This document shows, in pieces, positions 25,094-33,835 of a DNA stretch of 64,000 nt. The stretch's first letter is position 1, and the number at the start of each line of letters is the position of its first letter. Source of the DNA: an uncultured Megasphaera sp. (GTDB lineage Bacteria; Bacillota; Negativicutes; Veillonellales; Megasphaeraceae); the NCBI GenBank assembly GCA_934202965.1, contig CAKPYN010000006.1, positions 40,566 to 104,565 of the forward strand. Reading direction: 5' to 3'. The notes under the pieces are model-generated. The model saw only the letters and a program-made list of their open reading frames with translations. It ran no database searches and was not told the origin of the DNA. A program made the position numbers and the translations under genes.

Positions 25094-27670
25094 CTATTTA
25101 GCTTCTTCCCAATTTTTTCCATAATGAATATCGACAACAAGCGGAACCGACAAAGAAACAATATGTTCCATCGTATCTTTGAGCATTGCTTGCACTTCTT
25201 CTCGTTCATCTGCCGGTACTTCCAAGACCAACTCATCGTGTACTTGTACAAGCAGCCGACTTTTTAACTGCCGTGTTTCTAATTGCTGCTGCACGGCATT
25301 CATAGCCATTTTGATAATATCAGCTGCACTGCCTTGTATCGGCGTATTCATGGCTGTCCGTTCGGCAAAAGAACGGCGTGTAAAATTTTTACTGTTAATT
25401 TCCGGTAATGCCCGGATGCGGCCAAACATCGTCTTGGCAATACCCGTTTGATGTGCTTGGGCAATTAAACCGTCCATATAGGCATAAATGGTACTATATC
25501 GTGCAAAGTATGATTCAATATATTGTTTTGCCTGCTGCCGTGAAATCGAAATATTACGAGCCAATCCAAAATCGCTAATACCATAAATAATACCAAAATT
25601 GACGGCTTTGGCATGAGAACGCTGTTCCGGCGTAACGTCTTCCCAGGGAATACCAAAGACTTCCGAGGCCGTTCGGCGATGAATATCCTGATTTTTCAAA
25701 AAGCCATCTACCATAGTCGGATCTTGGGATAAATGGGCTAACAACCGTAACTCAATTTGTGAATAGTCACCAGACAAAATATAGTCATATCCTTCACCTG
25801 GTACAAATAAGGAGCGAATCTTTCGGCCCTGTTCGGTACGAATAGGAATATTCTGCAAATTCGGATCCGAGCTGCTCAGACGCCCCGTTGCAGTAACCAT
25901 CTGATTAAAGGACGTATAAATTCGTCCGGTTTCAGGAGAAACCAGCGGTTCCATCCCATCCAAATAGGTGGAAATCAGTTTTTTCAACGCTCGGAACTGC
26001 AAGATCTTCGAAATCATCGGATGCTTATCCAGCAACGCGTCCAACACAGCTGAATCGGTTGAATAGCCAGTTTTTGTTTTTTTGATCACAGGCAGCTGCA
26101 GTTTTTCAAATAAAATAACGCCCAATTGTTTGGGAGAGTTAATATTGAATGTTTCACCAGCATCTTCATAAATAGCTTCTTCCAACGCATCGGCTTGTAA
26201 TGATAACTCTTGTTTCATTGCCATCAGCCGCTGCATATCGACGGTAAATCCGTTCATTTCCATCACTGCCAGCGTGTGAATCAGCGGAATTTCAATTTGG
26301 TTATAGAGATCTAATAAGCCTGCTTTTTCCAACGCTTCTTTTTCTTTCGGCCAAATTTGATAAGAAGCCAAGGCATCGCCTGCCATCCGCATGGCATCAT
26401 CTTCCGTATCTTCTTGCAGCGGGACATCAAATGTTTCTGCTAAATACATCTTGCCATAAGCTGTTCGGGTCGGATCGAGCAAATAGGCACCTAATACAAT
26501 ATCCTGCACCTCCATGGTCTGTTTGGTATAATGCGACAATGCTTTAGACAACCGTTTTCCATCAGTTGTAATGACTTCTTTGGCTGTCGTAAGAGCTGTC
26601 ATATAGGTATGATATTGTTCCGACGGAATGATACATACGCCTTGTTCAGATGCAATTGCCAATAACTGTATATCCGGTACGGGCACATCCTGCGTATATA
26701 TCGCTTCGACAGCAACGCACTGACCGGCTAAGCTGGATGCAGGTATGGTACTAATAGATTGTATCGTTAATTGGGGCTTTGACGTTTTAACGGCCAAAGA
26801 GGAAAATCTATCAAATGCTGCAAATCGTTCTAATAAGTTTCGAAAGCCCAAACTACGGAACAGTACAGTCACATCTTCTTTGCGCGGCTGTGGTAAAAAC
26901 ATCTCAACGGTATACGAGATAGGTACATCACAGCGAATCGTCGCCAATTCTTTAGACAACATGGCCTTGTCCTTATTAGCCGCTAATTTTTCCTGCAGTT
27001 TCTTTCCTTTTACATCGGCTAAATGGTCATATACGCCTTCAACACTTTGAAATTGGGTAATCAATTTTAAGGCTGTTTTTTCGCCTACACCAGGAACGCC
27101 GGGAATATTATCTGCCGTATCGCCCATCAAAGCTTTCATATCGATCACTTGTTTGGGCGTATACCCATATTCTGCCTGCATGACATCCGGCGTAACAGCC
27201 AACATGTTGGTTATGCCTTTTTTAGTTAGATGAACTGTAACCGAATCATCTACCAACTGCAAGGCATCTCTATCCCCCGTTACGACAGACACATCCAGTT
27301 TCTGTTCCATATGACGGGCAATGGTACCAATAATGTCATCCCCTTCATATCCTTCCAATTCCAAGACATGAATCCCCAAGCACGCCAAGACTTCCCGAAT
27401 TAAGGCAAACTGAGGCCGCAGCTCATCCGGAGCCGGCTTGCGGGTTGCTTTATAGCCATCAAACAAATCATTGCGAAATGTATGCTTTCCCTTATCAAAC
27501 GCAACAGCGACATACTGCGGTTCTAGTTGTTCATACAGCTTTAACAGCATATTTAAAAAACCATAGACGGCATTTGTCGGCTGTCCTTGACTATTTGTTA
27601 AGTGCGGAATCGCATAAAATGCACGATATAACAGACTGCTTCCATCAATAACAACTAATTTTTCTTTCAT
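25094..27670 (-). CDS. polA: DNA polymerase I (proofreading domain degenerate)
   Basis: This enzyme is the 5' nuclease/polymerase for repair and Okazaki fragment processing. It has 858 residues from the ATG at 27670 (GGAGG 5 bases upstream). The 5' nuclease domain covers about 1-290. A central exonuclease-like domain (about 300-460) lacks the DxE motif and the NLKYD-type block, so proofreading is probably absent, as in Bacillus and Thermus enzymes. The polymerase domain has GDYSQIELR, the O-helix RSHAKAVNFGIIYG and VHDELVLEVP. Confidence 0.96.
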   Translation of the reverse strand: MKEKLVVIDGSSLLYRAFYAIPHLTNSQGQPTNAVYGFLNMLLKLYEQLEPQYVAVAFDKGKHTFRNDLFDGYKATRKPAPDELRPQFALIREVLACLGIHVLELEGYEGDDIIGTIARHMEQKLDVSVVTGDRDALQLVDDSVTVHLTKKGITNMLAVTPDVMQAEYGYTPKQVIDMKALMGDTADNIPGVPGVGEKTALKLITQFQSVEGVYDHLADVKGKKLQEKLAANKDKAMLSKELATIRCDVPISYTVEMFLPQPRKEDVTVLFRSLGFRNLLERFAAFDRFSSLAVKTSKPQLTIQSISTIPASSLAGQCVAVEAIYTQDVPVPDIQLLAIASEQGVCIIPSEQYHTYMTALTTAKEVITTDGKRLSKALSHYTKQTMEVQDIVLGAYLLDPTRTAYGKMYLAETFDVPLQEDTEDDAMRMAGDALASYQIWPKEKEALEKAGLLDLYNQIEIPLIHTLAVMEMNGFTVDMQRLMAMKQELSLQADALEEAIYEDAGETFNINSPKQLGVILFEKLQLPVIKKTKTGYSTDSAVLDALLDKHPMISKILQFRALKKLISTYLDGMEPLVSPETGRIYTSFNQMVTATGRLSSSDPNLQNIPIRTEQGRKIRSLFVPGEGYDYILSGDYSQIELRLLAHLSQDPTMVDGFLKNQDIHRRTASEVFGIPWEDVTPEQRSHAKAVNFGIIYGISDFGLARNISISRQQAKQYIESYFARYSTIYAYMDGLIAQAHQTGIAKTMFGRIRALPEINSKNFTRRSFAERTAMNTPIQGSAADIIKMAMNAVQQQLETRQLKSRLLVQVHDELVLEVPADEREEVQAMLKDTMEHIVSLSVPLVVDIHYGKNWEEAK

Positions 27671-27682
27671 CACAGCCTCCCG

Positions 27683-28087
27683 CTACCGCCGCAAAAACGA
27701 TTTGACAATATTATATACGCAATACACAAGAAAAATACCTATCAAATACGGCATCGCCATAATTAAAAAGCCAAGGGCACTAACAATAATCGCCAACACG
27801 CAGAATACAATCACACCTAATGCCAATTTGACACGCCAAGATAATCCCGATGTGATAATACGGTGCATCGTACCAAGACCTTGCTGTTCCTGTTGTTGTT
27901 TATACGATTCGTTGTATACATGCTTTTGTTCTTGTACCGTCCCATCTTCTTCTATGGTCTGTCCTTGGAAACTATCCCGTTCATGACTAGACATGACCTT
28001 TGCTTCTTCCTGCTGGGCAATACGATGGCACACTTCACATAATCCATCTGCATATACCGCTTCTCTATCACAAAACCGACACTTCAT
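27683..28087 (-). CDS. Zinc-ribbon membrane protein
   Basis: A 134-residue protein with an N-terminal zinc ribbon (MKCRFCDREAVYADGLCEVC), a charged glutamine-rich linker (about 25-75) and two hydrophobic segments (about 88-125). The ATG at 28087 is preceded by GGAGG. It is first in the polA-mutM-coaE-slt cluster. The family is not recognised beyond the zinc ribbon; a membrane-anchored sensor or scaffold is possible. Confidence 0.75.
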   Translation of the reverse strand: MKCRFCDREAVYADGLCEVCHRIAQQEEAKVMSSHERDSFQGQTIEEDGTVQEQKHVYNESYKQQQEQQGLGTMHRIITSGLSWRVKLALGVIVFCVLAIIVSALGFLIMAMPYLIGIFLVYCVYNIVKSFLRR

Positions 28088-28164
28088 ATCGTTCCTCCTG
28101 TATATATCGCAGTTGTACACTGCTGTTTACTAATAGCTGTAAATTCGTATCTATTATATCATAA

Positions 28165-28210
28165 GAAAAAAACTGTGTCTTCCAATGATATCTTTGGAAA
28201 GACACAGTTT
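28165..28210 (-). terminator. Terminator of htpG
   Basis: A long stem (AAACTGTGTCTT with CCAA / TTGG with AAGACACAGTTT) ends in a T run on the minus strand, just after the htpG stop. Confidence 0.88.
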
Positions 28211-28236
28211 TATACTGCATAGTTACAACTCGTATA

Positions 28237-30189
28237 TTATTTTGCCATCATTTCAGCTACTTTATTGGCAAAGGCTGCCGGATCATCAGGCATAATACCT
28301 TCTAACAACAATGCCTGATCATAGAGCATCTTGCAGTAATCCTTAAATTCCGGCGTATCTTTTCCTGCTTCATGAACAGTCTGTAATTTAGCAAACAACG
28401 GATGCTGCGGATTAATTTCCAAAATCCGGCGTGCTTTCATCATCGGGTTATCAGCTGCCGCAAAAGCCTGTTCCATAGCCAGTGATGGACCGGCTGCATC
28501 TGCCACGAGGCATACAGCACCTGTTTTCAAACGATTGGATACACGTACATCGACAACTTGTCCATTTAGAAAATCTTTCATATCTTTTAAGAGGCCTTCA
28601 TTATCTTTAGCCACATCTTCATTTTTCTTCTTTTCTTCCTTAAAAGCGTCATCTTCTAAATCCAAATCGCCGCGGCTAATTGAATGGAACTGTTTGCCAT
28701 CATATTCACGAATAGCTTCTACAGCAAATTCATCTACCGGATCGGTCATGCAAAGGACTTCAATATCCCGGTCACGAAGCATTTCCATTTGCGGCAACGC
28801 TTCAATCGCTTCTTTATCTTTGCCCGTTGCATAATAAATTTTTTTCTGACCATCTTTCATGCGGCTGACATATTCTTTTAAGGTGCAAAGTTTGCCATCT
28901 TTCGAAGACATAAAGAGCAGCAGGTCTTTCAGTTTATCGACATTATTTTCCCCTGTCATCATGCCGCTGTATACACCGATTTTCAACGATTTGCCATATT
29001 CAGCCCAGAATTTTTCATATTTTTCACGATTTTTTTCCAAATTACGAGCTAAGGTTTTTAAAATATTCTTTTCCAGATTACGGCCAATCAGCTGTAATTC
29101 TCGGCTCTTCTGCAGCAATTCACGGGAAATATTCAGCGATAAATCCGGAGAATCGACGAGCCCTTTAACAAACCGCAAGTAATCCGGTAATAAATCTTTG
29201 CATTTATCCATAATAAAGACATGGCGTGAAAACAGCTGAATACCCGGTTCATAATCTGAATAATATAAGTTAAACGGTGCGCTGCCTGGAATAAACAAGA
29301 GAGCTGTATAATCGACAGCCCCTTCTACGCGGGTATGGAAAATTTCCATCGGTTCATCCCATTCATAGAATTGATGCTGGAAAAATTCTTTATATTCTTC
29401 TGGTTTAATATCGGATTTATTGCGCGTCCATAAAGGCTGCATGGAATTGAGCGTCCGTGTTTCCGTATGTTCTTCTTCCGGTGCATCTTCGATGACTTTG
29501 CCATCTTTATCTTTTGGTTTTTCTTTAGTCGTAAATTCCATCGTAATCGGATAACGGATATAATCGGAATATTTTTTCACCAAACTCTGCAGCGTCATTT
29601 TATCCGTATAATTTTCTTCCGAATCACTGCCGTAAAAATCCTTACCTAAATGCAGGATAATAGACGTGCCATGTTTAGGTTTTTCGCATTCTTCCAAGCT
29701 ATACTGGCCATCACCAGCTGATTCCCATTTATACGCTTGTTTTTCGCCGGCTTTACGCGTAACAACCGTAACTGTGTCTGCTACCATGAACGCAGAATAA
29801 AAACCAACGCCGAATTGACCGATAAGGTCTTTATCCGTACTGCTGTCTGAATCTTGAGCTTCTTTTAATTTTTCCAAGAAGGCTTTTGTACCGGATTTCG
29901 CAATCGTCCCCAAGTTCTGCATCAGTTCTTCTTTATTCATGCCTAAGCCATTATCAGAAATGGTCAGCGTATGGGCTGTTTCATCCGGTGTCAAATGAAT
30001 TTCAAATCCCGTATCCCCTTCGAGTAAATCACTGTTTGTTAATGACTGGTAATGTAATTTATCAATTGCATCGGATGCGTTGGAAATTAATTCACGTAAG
30101 AAAATTTCATGATTCGTATAAATAGAATGGACCATCAAGTCCAGTAATTGTTTCGTTTCTGCTTGAAATTCAAATGTTTCTTTTGCCAT
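28237..30189 (-). CDS. htpG: Chaperone HtpG (Hsp90)
   Basis: This ATP-dependent Hsp90 chaperone has 650 residues. The N-terminal GHKL ATPase has NASDAIDKLHY, DNGLGM and GQFGVGFYSAFM. The middle domain includes the catalytic arginine region (NISRELLQ) and the C-terminal dimerisation domain is complete. The ATG at 30189 is preceded by AAGGAG; a start 11 codons upstream lies inside the CIRCE element and is rejected. It is apparently monocistronic. Confidence 0.96.
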   Translation of the reverse strand: MAKETFEFQAETKQLLDLMVHSIYTNHEIFLRELISNASDAIDKLHYQSLTNSDLLEGDTGFEIHLTPDETAHTLTISDNGLGMNKEELMQNLGTIAKSGTKAFLEKLKEAQDSDSSTDKDLIGQFGVGFYSAFMVADTVTVVTRKAGEKQAYKWESAGDGQYSLEECEKPKHGTSIILHLGKDFYGSDSEENYTDKMTLQSLVKKYSDYIRYPITMEFTTKEKPKDKDGKVIEDAPEEEHTETRTLNSMQPLWTRNKSDIKPEEYKEFFQHQFYEWDEPMEIFHTRVEGAVDYTALLFIPGSAPFNLYYSDYEPGIQLFSRHVFIMDKCKDLLPDYLRFVKGLVDSPDLSLNISRELLQKSRELQLIGRNLEKNILKTLARNLEKNREKYEKFWAEYGKSLKIGVYSGMMTGENNVDKLKDLLLFMSSKDGKLCTLKEYVSRMKDGQKKIYYATGKDKEAIEALPQMEMLRDRDIEVLCMTDPVDEFAVEAIREYDGKQFHSISRGDLDLEDDAFKEEKKKNEDVAKDNEGLLKDMKDFLNGQVVDVRVSNRLKTGAVCLVADAAGPSLAMEQAFAAADNPMMKARRILEINPQHPLFAKLQTVHEAGKDTPEFKDYCKMLYDQALLLEGIMPDDPAAFANKVAEMMAK

Positions 30190-30214
30190 AATCAGCAGTC
30201 TCCTTCTTTCCTGT

Positions 30215-30241
30215 ATTAGCACTCTCTTGGTTTGAGTGCCA
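30215..30241. promoter_or_regulatory. CIRCE operator (HrcA binding site) upstream of htpG
   Basis: TTAGCACTC, a 9-base spacer, then GAGTGCCAG: the CIRCE inverted repeat with two mismatches in the right arm. It lies 25-52 bases upstream of the htpG ATG, just downstream of the -10, where HrcA repressor would block transcription. Confidence 0.88.
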
Positions 30242-30253
30242 GTCTCTGTTTAT

Positions 30254-30281
30254 ATAATACAATAAAAAGTCAAATAGTCAA
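30254..30281 (-). promoter_or_regulatory. Promoter of htpG
   Basis: Minus-strand -35 TTGACT (30276-30281), 16-base spacer, -10 TATTAT (30254-30259), immediately upstream of the CIRCE element. Confidence 0.65.
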
Positions 30282-30284
30282 TAG

Positions 30285-30344
30285 TAAAATAAAAATTAAG
30301 CGGTTTTTCATCAGTATACTGCTTTATATAGATAAAAAACCGCT
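30285..30344 (-). terminator. Terminator of the phosphohexomutase gene
   Basis: AGCGGTTTTT and AAAAAACCGCT bracket a loop with a further small stem; a T-rich run follows on the minus strand. Confidence 0.75.
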
Positions 30345-30358
30345 CATGCTACACTATA

Positions 30359-31870
30359 TTATTTTTTGAAAACACTCATATCCAGGCAGCTAAATCCTTG
30401 GAGCAACGTTTGTACTTGTGCTGCAATTTGCTGACAACCGCCTTGTTCTTTACTTTCTACATTCAGCGGCATATTGGGATCATGCAGAGACATACGCAAT
30501 AACGCCCATCCATTAGCAAAAACAAGACGAACCCCTTCATACGATGGCTTAGCAATGGCAATGCCCGCCTTGACTGCCCGTTCTTCGAACTGCTGCAATA
30601 CGGCAGCACCATATGCTTTGACATCATCGGTTCCTTGAATTTTCAGTCTGTACTCCTTACTTTCTGCCGGCTGCTTTAACTTGGCAATCAAATCGCCAAT
30701 GGCTTTGCCTTCTTTCTTAGCTTTTGCTGCAGCAATCAACAATTTGACCGCCAAATACGCACCGTCATCTAAATAGTAATTTTCACGTAACGCGCCATGT
30801 CCCGATGTTTCTATGGCCAAGGGAGACACGATCCCCTGCTGATTCAACCGAATGCATTCATCAATAACATTTTTATATCCACGCATATAGCGATGATGTA
30901 CTAAATGAAGTTCATCCTGTAAAAAAGCTGTTAACTCATCAGATGTAACCGAATCCGTCACAATCGTGCTTCCCGGATACTCGGGAGCCAAAATAGCCGC
31001 CATCATAGCAATTAACGCATTGCGGTTGATTTCTTCAGCATTGGGAAGTACAGCACTCATGCGGTCTACATCGGTGTCAAAGATAAGGCCTAAATCAGCA
31101 TGATGCTGCAACACGGCTTGTCGAATCGATTCCATCGCCTCTTTATTTTCCGGATTCGGTATATGATTCGGGAACATGCCGTCCGGTTCCAAGAACTGAC
31201 TGCCCGTCGTATCAGCCCCCAACACAGCCAACACTTTATCTGCAAAGAAACCGCCGCCACCGTTACCGGCATCGACGACAATATGCATGCCTGCCAACGG
31301 CTTACTGTTTGCATCCGCGCTAAGACCTTCTCTGATTTTCTGACACAAATGAGCTGTATATATATCTATAATATTTAAATAAGATACCGTTGATACAGGC
31401 GTACTATCTTCTGCAATCTGCGTGGCATAGGTCAATACGTCCTGCACTTCACTTTTTTCTAAGCCGCCATCTTTTGTAAAAAATTTAAGGCCATTACGAT
31501 TATACGGCAAATGACTGGCTGTAATCATAATCGCTCCATCCATCTGCGTTTGCGGGAATACAATGGACATAAACATGGCCGGTGTAGATGCTAGGCCGCA
31601 GTCGGCTATCGTAACGCCCTGTCCCTGTAAGCCTTGAAATACCGCTTGTTTCATCGTATCAGCCGAAATTCGCGAATCATGTCCAACAGCAATACGGAGA
31701 TTCTTTTGTTTTTTTCCTAATTTTTTCGCCAAAAATGCAGCAAAGCCGGCAGCAATACGATTGGCTGCTTCTGGAAATAATGTCACCGGTTCATCGGCTT
31801 TTCCAGCCACAGCCACACCGCGGACGTCACTTCCATTTTGCAATTTCATGATATCTTCATTACTAATCAT
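30359..31870 (-). CDS. Phosphomannomutase/phosphoglucomutase
   Basis: An alpha-D-phosphohexomutase that interconverts hexose 1- and 6-phosphates for envelope polysaccharide or sugar metabolism. It has 503 residues. The active-site phosphoserine motif is TASHLPYNRNG, the metal-binding loop DTDVDRM and the sugar-binding loop ETSGHGAL. The phosphate-binding C-terminal domain is present. The length and SHLP variant fit the PMM/PGM group rather than GlmM. An AGGAGG precedes two adjacent ATGs; the second (31870) is better spaced. Confidence 0.88.
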   Translation of the reverse strand: MISNEDIMKLQNGSDVRGVAVAGKADEPVTLFPEAANRIAAGFAAFLAKKLGKKQKNLRIAVGHDSRISADTMKQAVFQGLQGQGVTIADCGLASTPAMFMSIVFPQTQMDGAIMITASHLPYNRNGLKFFTKDGGLEKSEVQDVLTYATQIAEDSTPVSTVSYLNIIDIYTAHLCQKIREGLSADANSKPLAGMHIVVDAGNGGGGFFADKVLAVLGADTTGSQFLEPDGMFPNHIPNPENKEAMESIRQAVLQHHADLGLIFDTDVDRMSAVLPNAEEINRNALIAMMAAILAPEYPGSTIVTDSVTSDELTAFLQDELHLVHHRYMRGYKNVIDECIRLNQQGIVSPLAIETSGHGALRENYYLDDGAYLAVKLLIAAAKAKKEGKAIGDLIAKLKQPAESKEYRLKIQGTDDVKAYGAAVLQQFEERAVKAGIAIAKPSYEGVRLVFANGWALLRMSLHDPNMPLNVESKEQGGCQQIAAQVQTLLQGFSCLDMSVFKK

Positions 31871-32013
31871 CATACATCCTCCTCATGATAAGCTATACAT
31901 CTTCATTATGTATTATGGTACTGGAAAATGCACAGAATTACAAGCAGAATGTATGACCGCAGTACGCAATTATGATATACTTAAACCAATCTTTGTGATT
32001 GAGGTGATAAAGT

Positions 32014-32892
32014 ATGCTGCATTCCTTCGCTTCCAAGGAGCACCACGCGAAACTTTCCTTGGTATCGGCTATGCTTATTTTTGGTACTATCGGTCTTTTC
32101 GTCCGTTATATACCCCTGCCTTCTTCGTGCATCGCCTTTGCTCGCGGTTTTATTGGCACGTTGTTTATTATTGGATTTCTTCTGATTAAAAAGACACCTA
32201 TTTCTTGGACAGCTATTCGCCAAAACATAGGCCGTTTGATTCTCAGCGGCATTTTTATTGGCTTTAACTGGATTTTTTTATTCGAAGCTTATCGCTATAC
32301 GTCCGTTGCTGTGGCCACACTTTGCTACTACATGGCTCCGGTTATTGTTATCATAGCTTCACCGATGGTTTTAAAAGAACGACTAACGGTATATAAGCTG
32401 TTTTGCGTTATAGTAGCACTGATTGGCATGGTACTTGTATCTGGTGCCGGACAAGAAACAGAAATGAACAATCTGACTGGTGTGTATTTTGGCTTAGGAG
32501 CCGCCGTGCTCTATGCATCCATTATTATACTGAATAAAAAATTTTCTTCCATTGCTGCCTATGATAAGACCATCATGCAATTAGGCATTGCTTCAATCGT
32601 TCTTCTCCCGTATGTTTGGGCAACAGAAGATATATCGACAATGACCCTTTCTCCCTTGGGTATCGGATTACTCTTATTTCTCGGTATCATTCATACAGGC
32701 TTTGCCTATACATTATATTTTGGCTCATTACCCTGCTTACGCGGACAAACGATTGCTTTGCTTAGTTACTTAGATCCTATTTTTGCTGTTTTTCTTTCCG
32801 CTTTTGTACTTCATGAGCCATTATCTTTTTTCGGTATACTAGGTGCTATTTTAGTCCTAGGTTCTACATGTCTAAGCGAATTAAAAAAATAA
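32014..32892 (+). CDS. EamA/DMT family transporter
   Basis: A 292-residue inner-membrane protein with ten predicted spans in two EamA repeats (IFGTIGLFVRYIPLPSS, GFNWIFLFEAYRYT, LGIIHTGFAYTLYFGSL). A GAGGTGATAA ribosome site precedes the ATG. It is followed after 33 bases by a HAD phosphatase gene. Relatives export amino acids or other metabolites; the substrate is unknown. Confidence 0.88.
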   Translation: MLHSFASKEHHAKLSLVSAMLIFGTIGLFVRYIPLPSSCIAFARGFIGTLFIIGFLLIKKTPISWTAIRQNIGRLILSGIFIGFNWIFLFEAYRYTSVAVATLCYYMAPVIVIIASPMVLKERLTVYKLFCVIVALIGMVLVSGAGQETEMNNLTGVYFGLGAAVLYASIIILNKKFSSIAAYDKTIMQLGIASIVLLPYVWATEDISTMTLSPLGIGLLLFLGIIHTGFAYTLYFGSLPCLRGQTIALLSYLDPIFAVFLSAFVLHEPLSFFGILGAILVLGSTCLSELKK

Positions 32893-32925
32893 ACAAATTT
32901 TTACATAAACAGGAGGAAACATACG

Positions 32926-33747
32926 ATGTCTACCTATAAAATTATTGCCTGCGATATGGATGAAACATTGCTCAGCAGCGATGCTTCCATTTGTCAGCGC
33001 AATATTGACGTCATTCAACAAGCTATACGTCAAGGTGTTAAATTTGTGCCTTGCACAGGCAGAGGATTTCGCTCTGTGGAAGGAGTACTAAAAATACTGG
33101 GCTTATGTAACAAAAAAAAACAGTATGTCATCGGGTTTAACGGTGCCAGCATTACAGAAAACAAAGGATATCGCTCTTTATTTTGGGATCCTATTCCTTT
33201 TGACTTAGCCAATCGGATTTATCAAAAAGGTGTAACTTACGGCATGTGCATGCATATCTACACGCGTGACAACGTATATATTCGCGCCATAACGCCAGAT
33301 GAAAAAGCCTTTTTATATGGCCGTATGGCATATATCCCTACAGAAGAAACAACGCTTGATTTCATCCGTAATAAAGAAGAAGTGTGCAAGTTGATTATTA
33401 TGAATACAGACGATGAGGTCCTGCAAAAAATTCATCGAGAAATGCAGCCTTTACTAAGCGATATTACGGTCAGTTTCTCCAGTAATCGATATATCGAATT
33501 TATGCATCGAGGCGTCACGAAGGGCGTAGGTCTATTGACATTAGCCCAACTTCTCCACGTCAAACCAGAAGAAACGATGGCTATTGGCGACAATATCAAC
33601 GATATCGAAATGCTCAAAGCTGCTGGATTGAGCGTTGGCGTTCACAACTTAAGCCCCATCATTCGTCCCTATTGCGATGTCATCACCAATGCCACCAATA
33701 ATGAAGGTGCCGTAGCTGAAGCGATTGAACGATTTGTATTAGTCTGA
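32926..33747 (+). CDS. Cof-type HAD-IIB phosphatase
   Basis: A 273-residue sugar-phosphate/cofactor phosphatase of the HAD IIB subfamily. Motif I is ACDMDETLL, motif II is PCTGRG, and motif IV is AIGDNINDIEML near the C-terminus. The alpha/beta cap typical of Cof enzymes lies between. AGGAGG precedes the ATG; it is probably cotranscribed with the upstream EamA transporter. Confidence 0.9.
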   Translation: MSTYKIIACDMDETLLSSDASICQRNIDVIQQAIRQGVKFVPCTGRGFRSVEGVLKILGLCNKKKQYVIGFNGASITENKGYRSLFWDPIPFDLANRIYQKGVTYGMCMHIYTRDNVYIRAITPDEKAFLYGRMAYIPTEETTLDFIRNKEEVCKLIIMNTDDEVLQKIHREMQPLLSDITVSFSSNRYIEFMHRGVTKGVGLLTLAQLLHVKPEETMAIGDNINDIEMLKAAGLSVGVHNLSPIIRPYCDVITNATNNEGAVAEAIERFVLV

Positions 33748-33781
33748 GTATTCGCTGTACTCCTCACTCTCAACTACATAT

Positions 33782-33828
33782 AAAAAAAGATGTTTGCTCT
33801 CCACCTAGAGAACAAACATCTTTTTTTA
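33782..33828. terminator. Bidirectional terminator
   Basis: AAAAAAAGATGTTTG and CAAACATCTTTTTTT form the stem, with an inner CTCT/AGAG, between the plus-strand HAD gene and the minus-strand metal ATPase gene. Confidence 0.9.
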
Positions 33829-33835
33829 TATTGCA

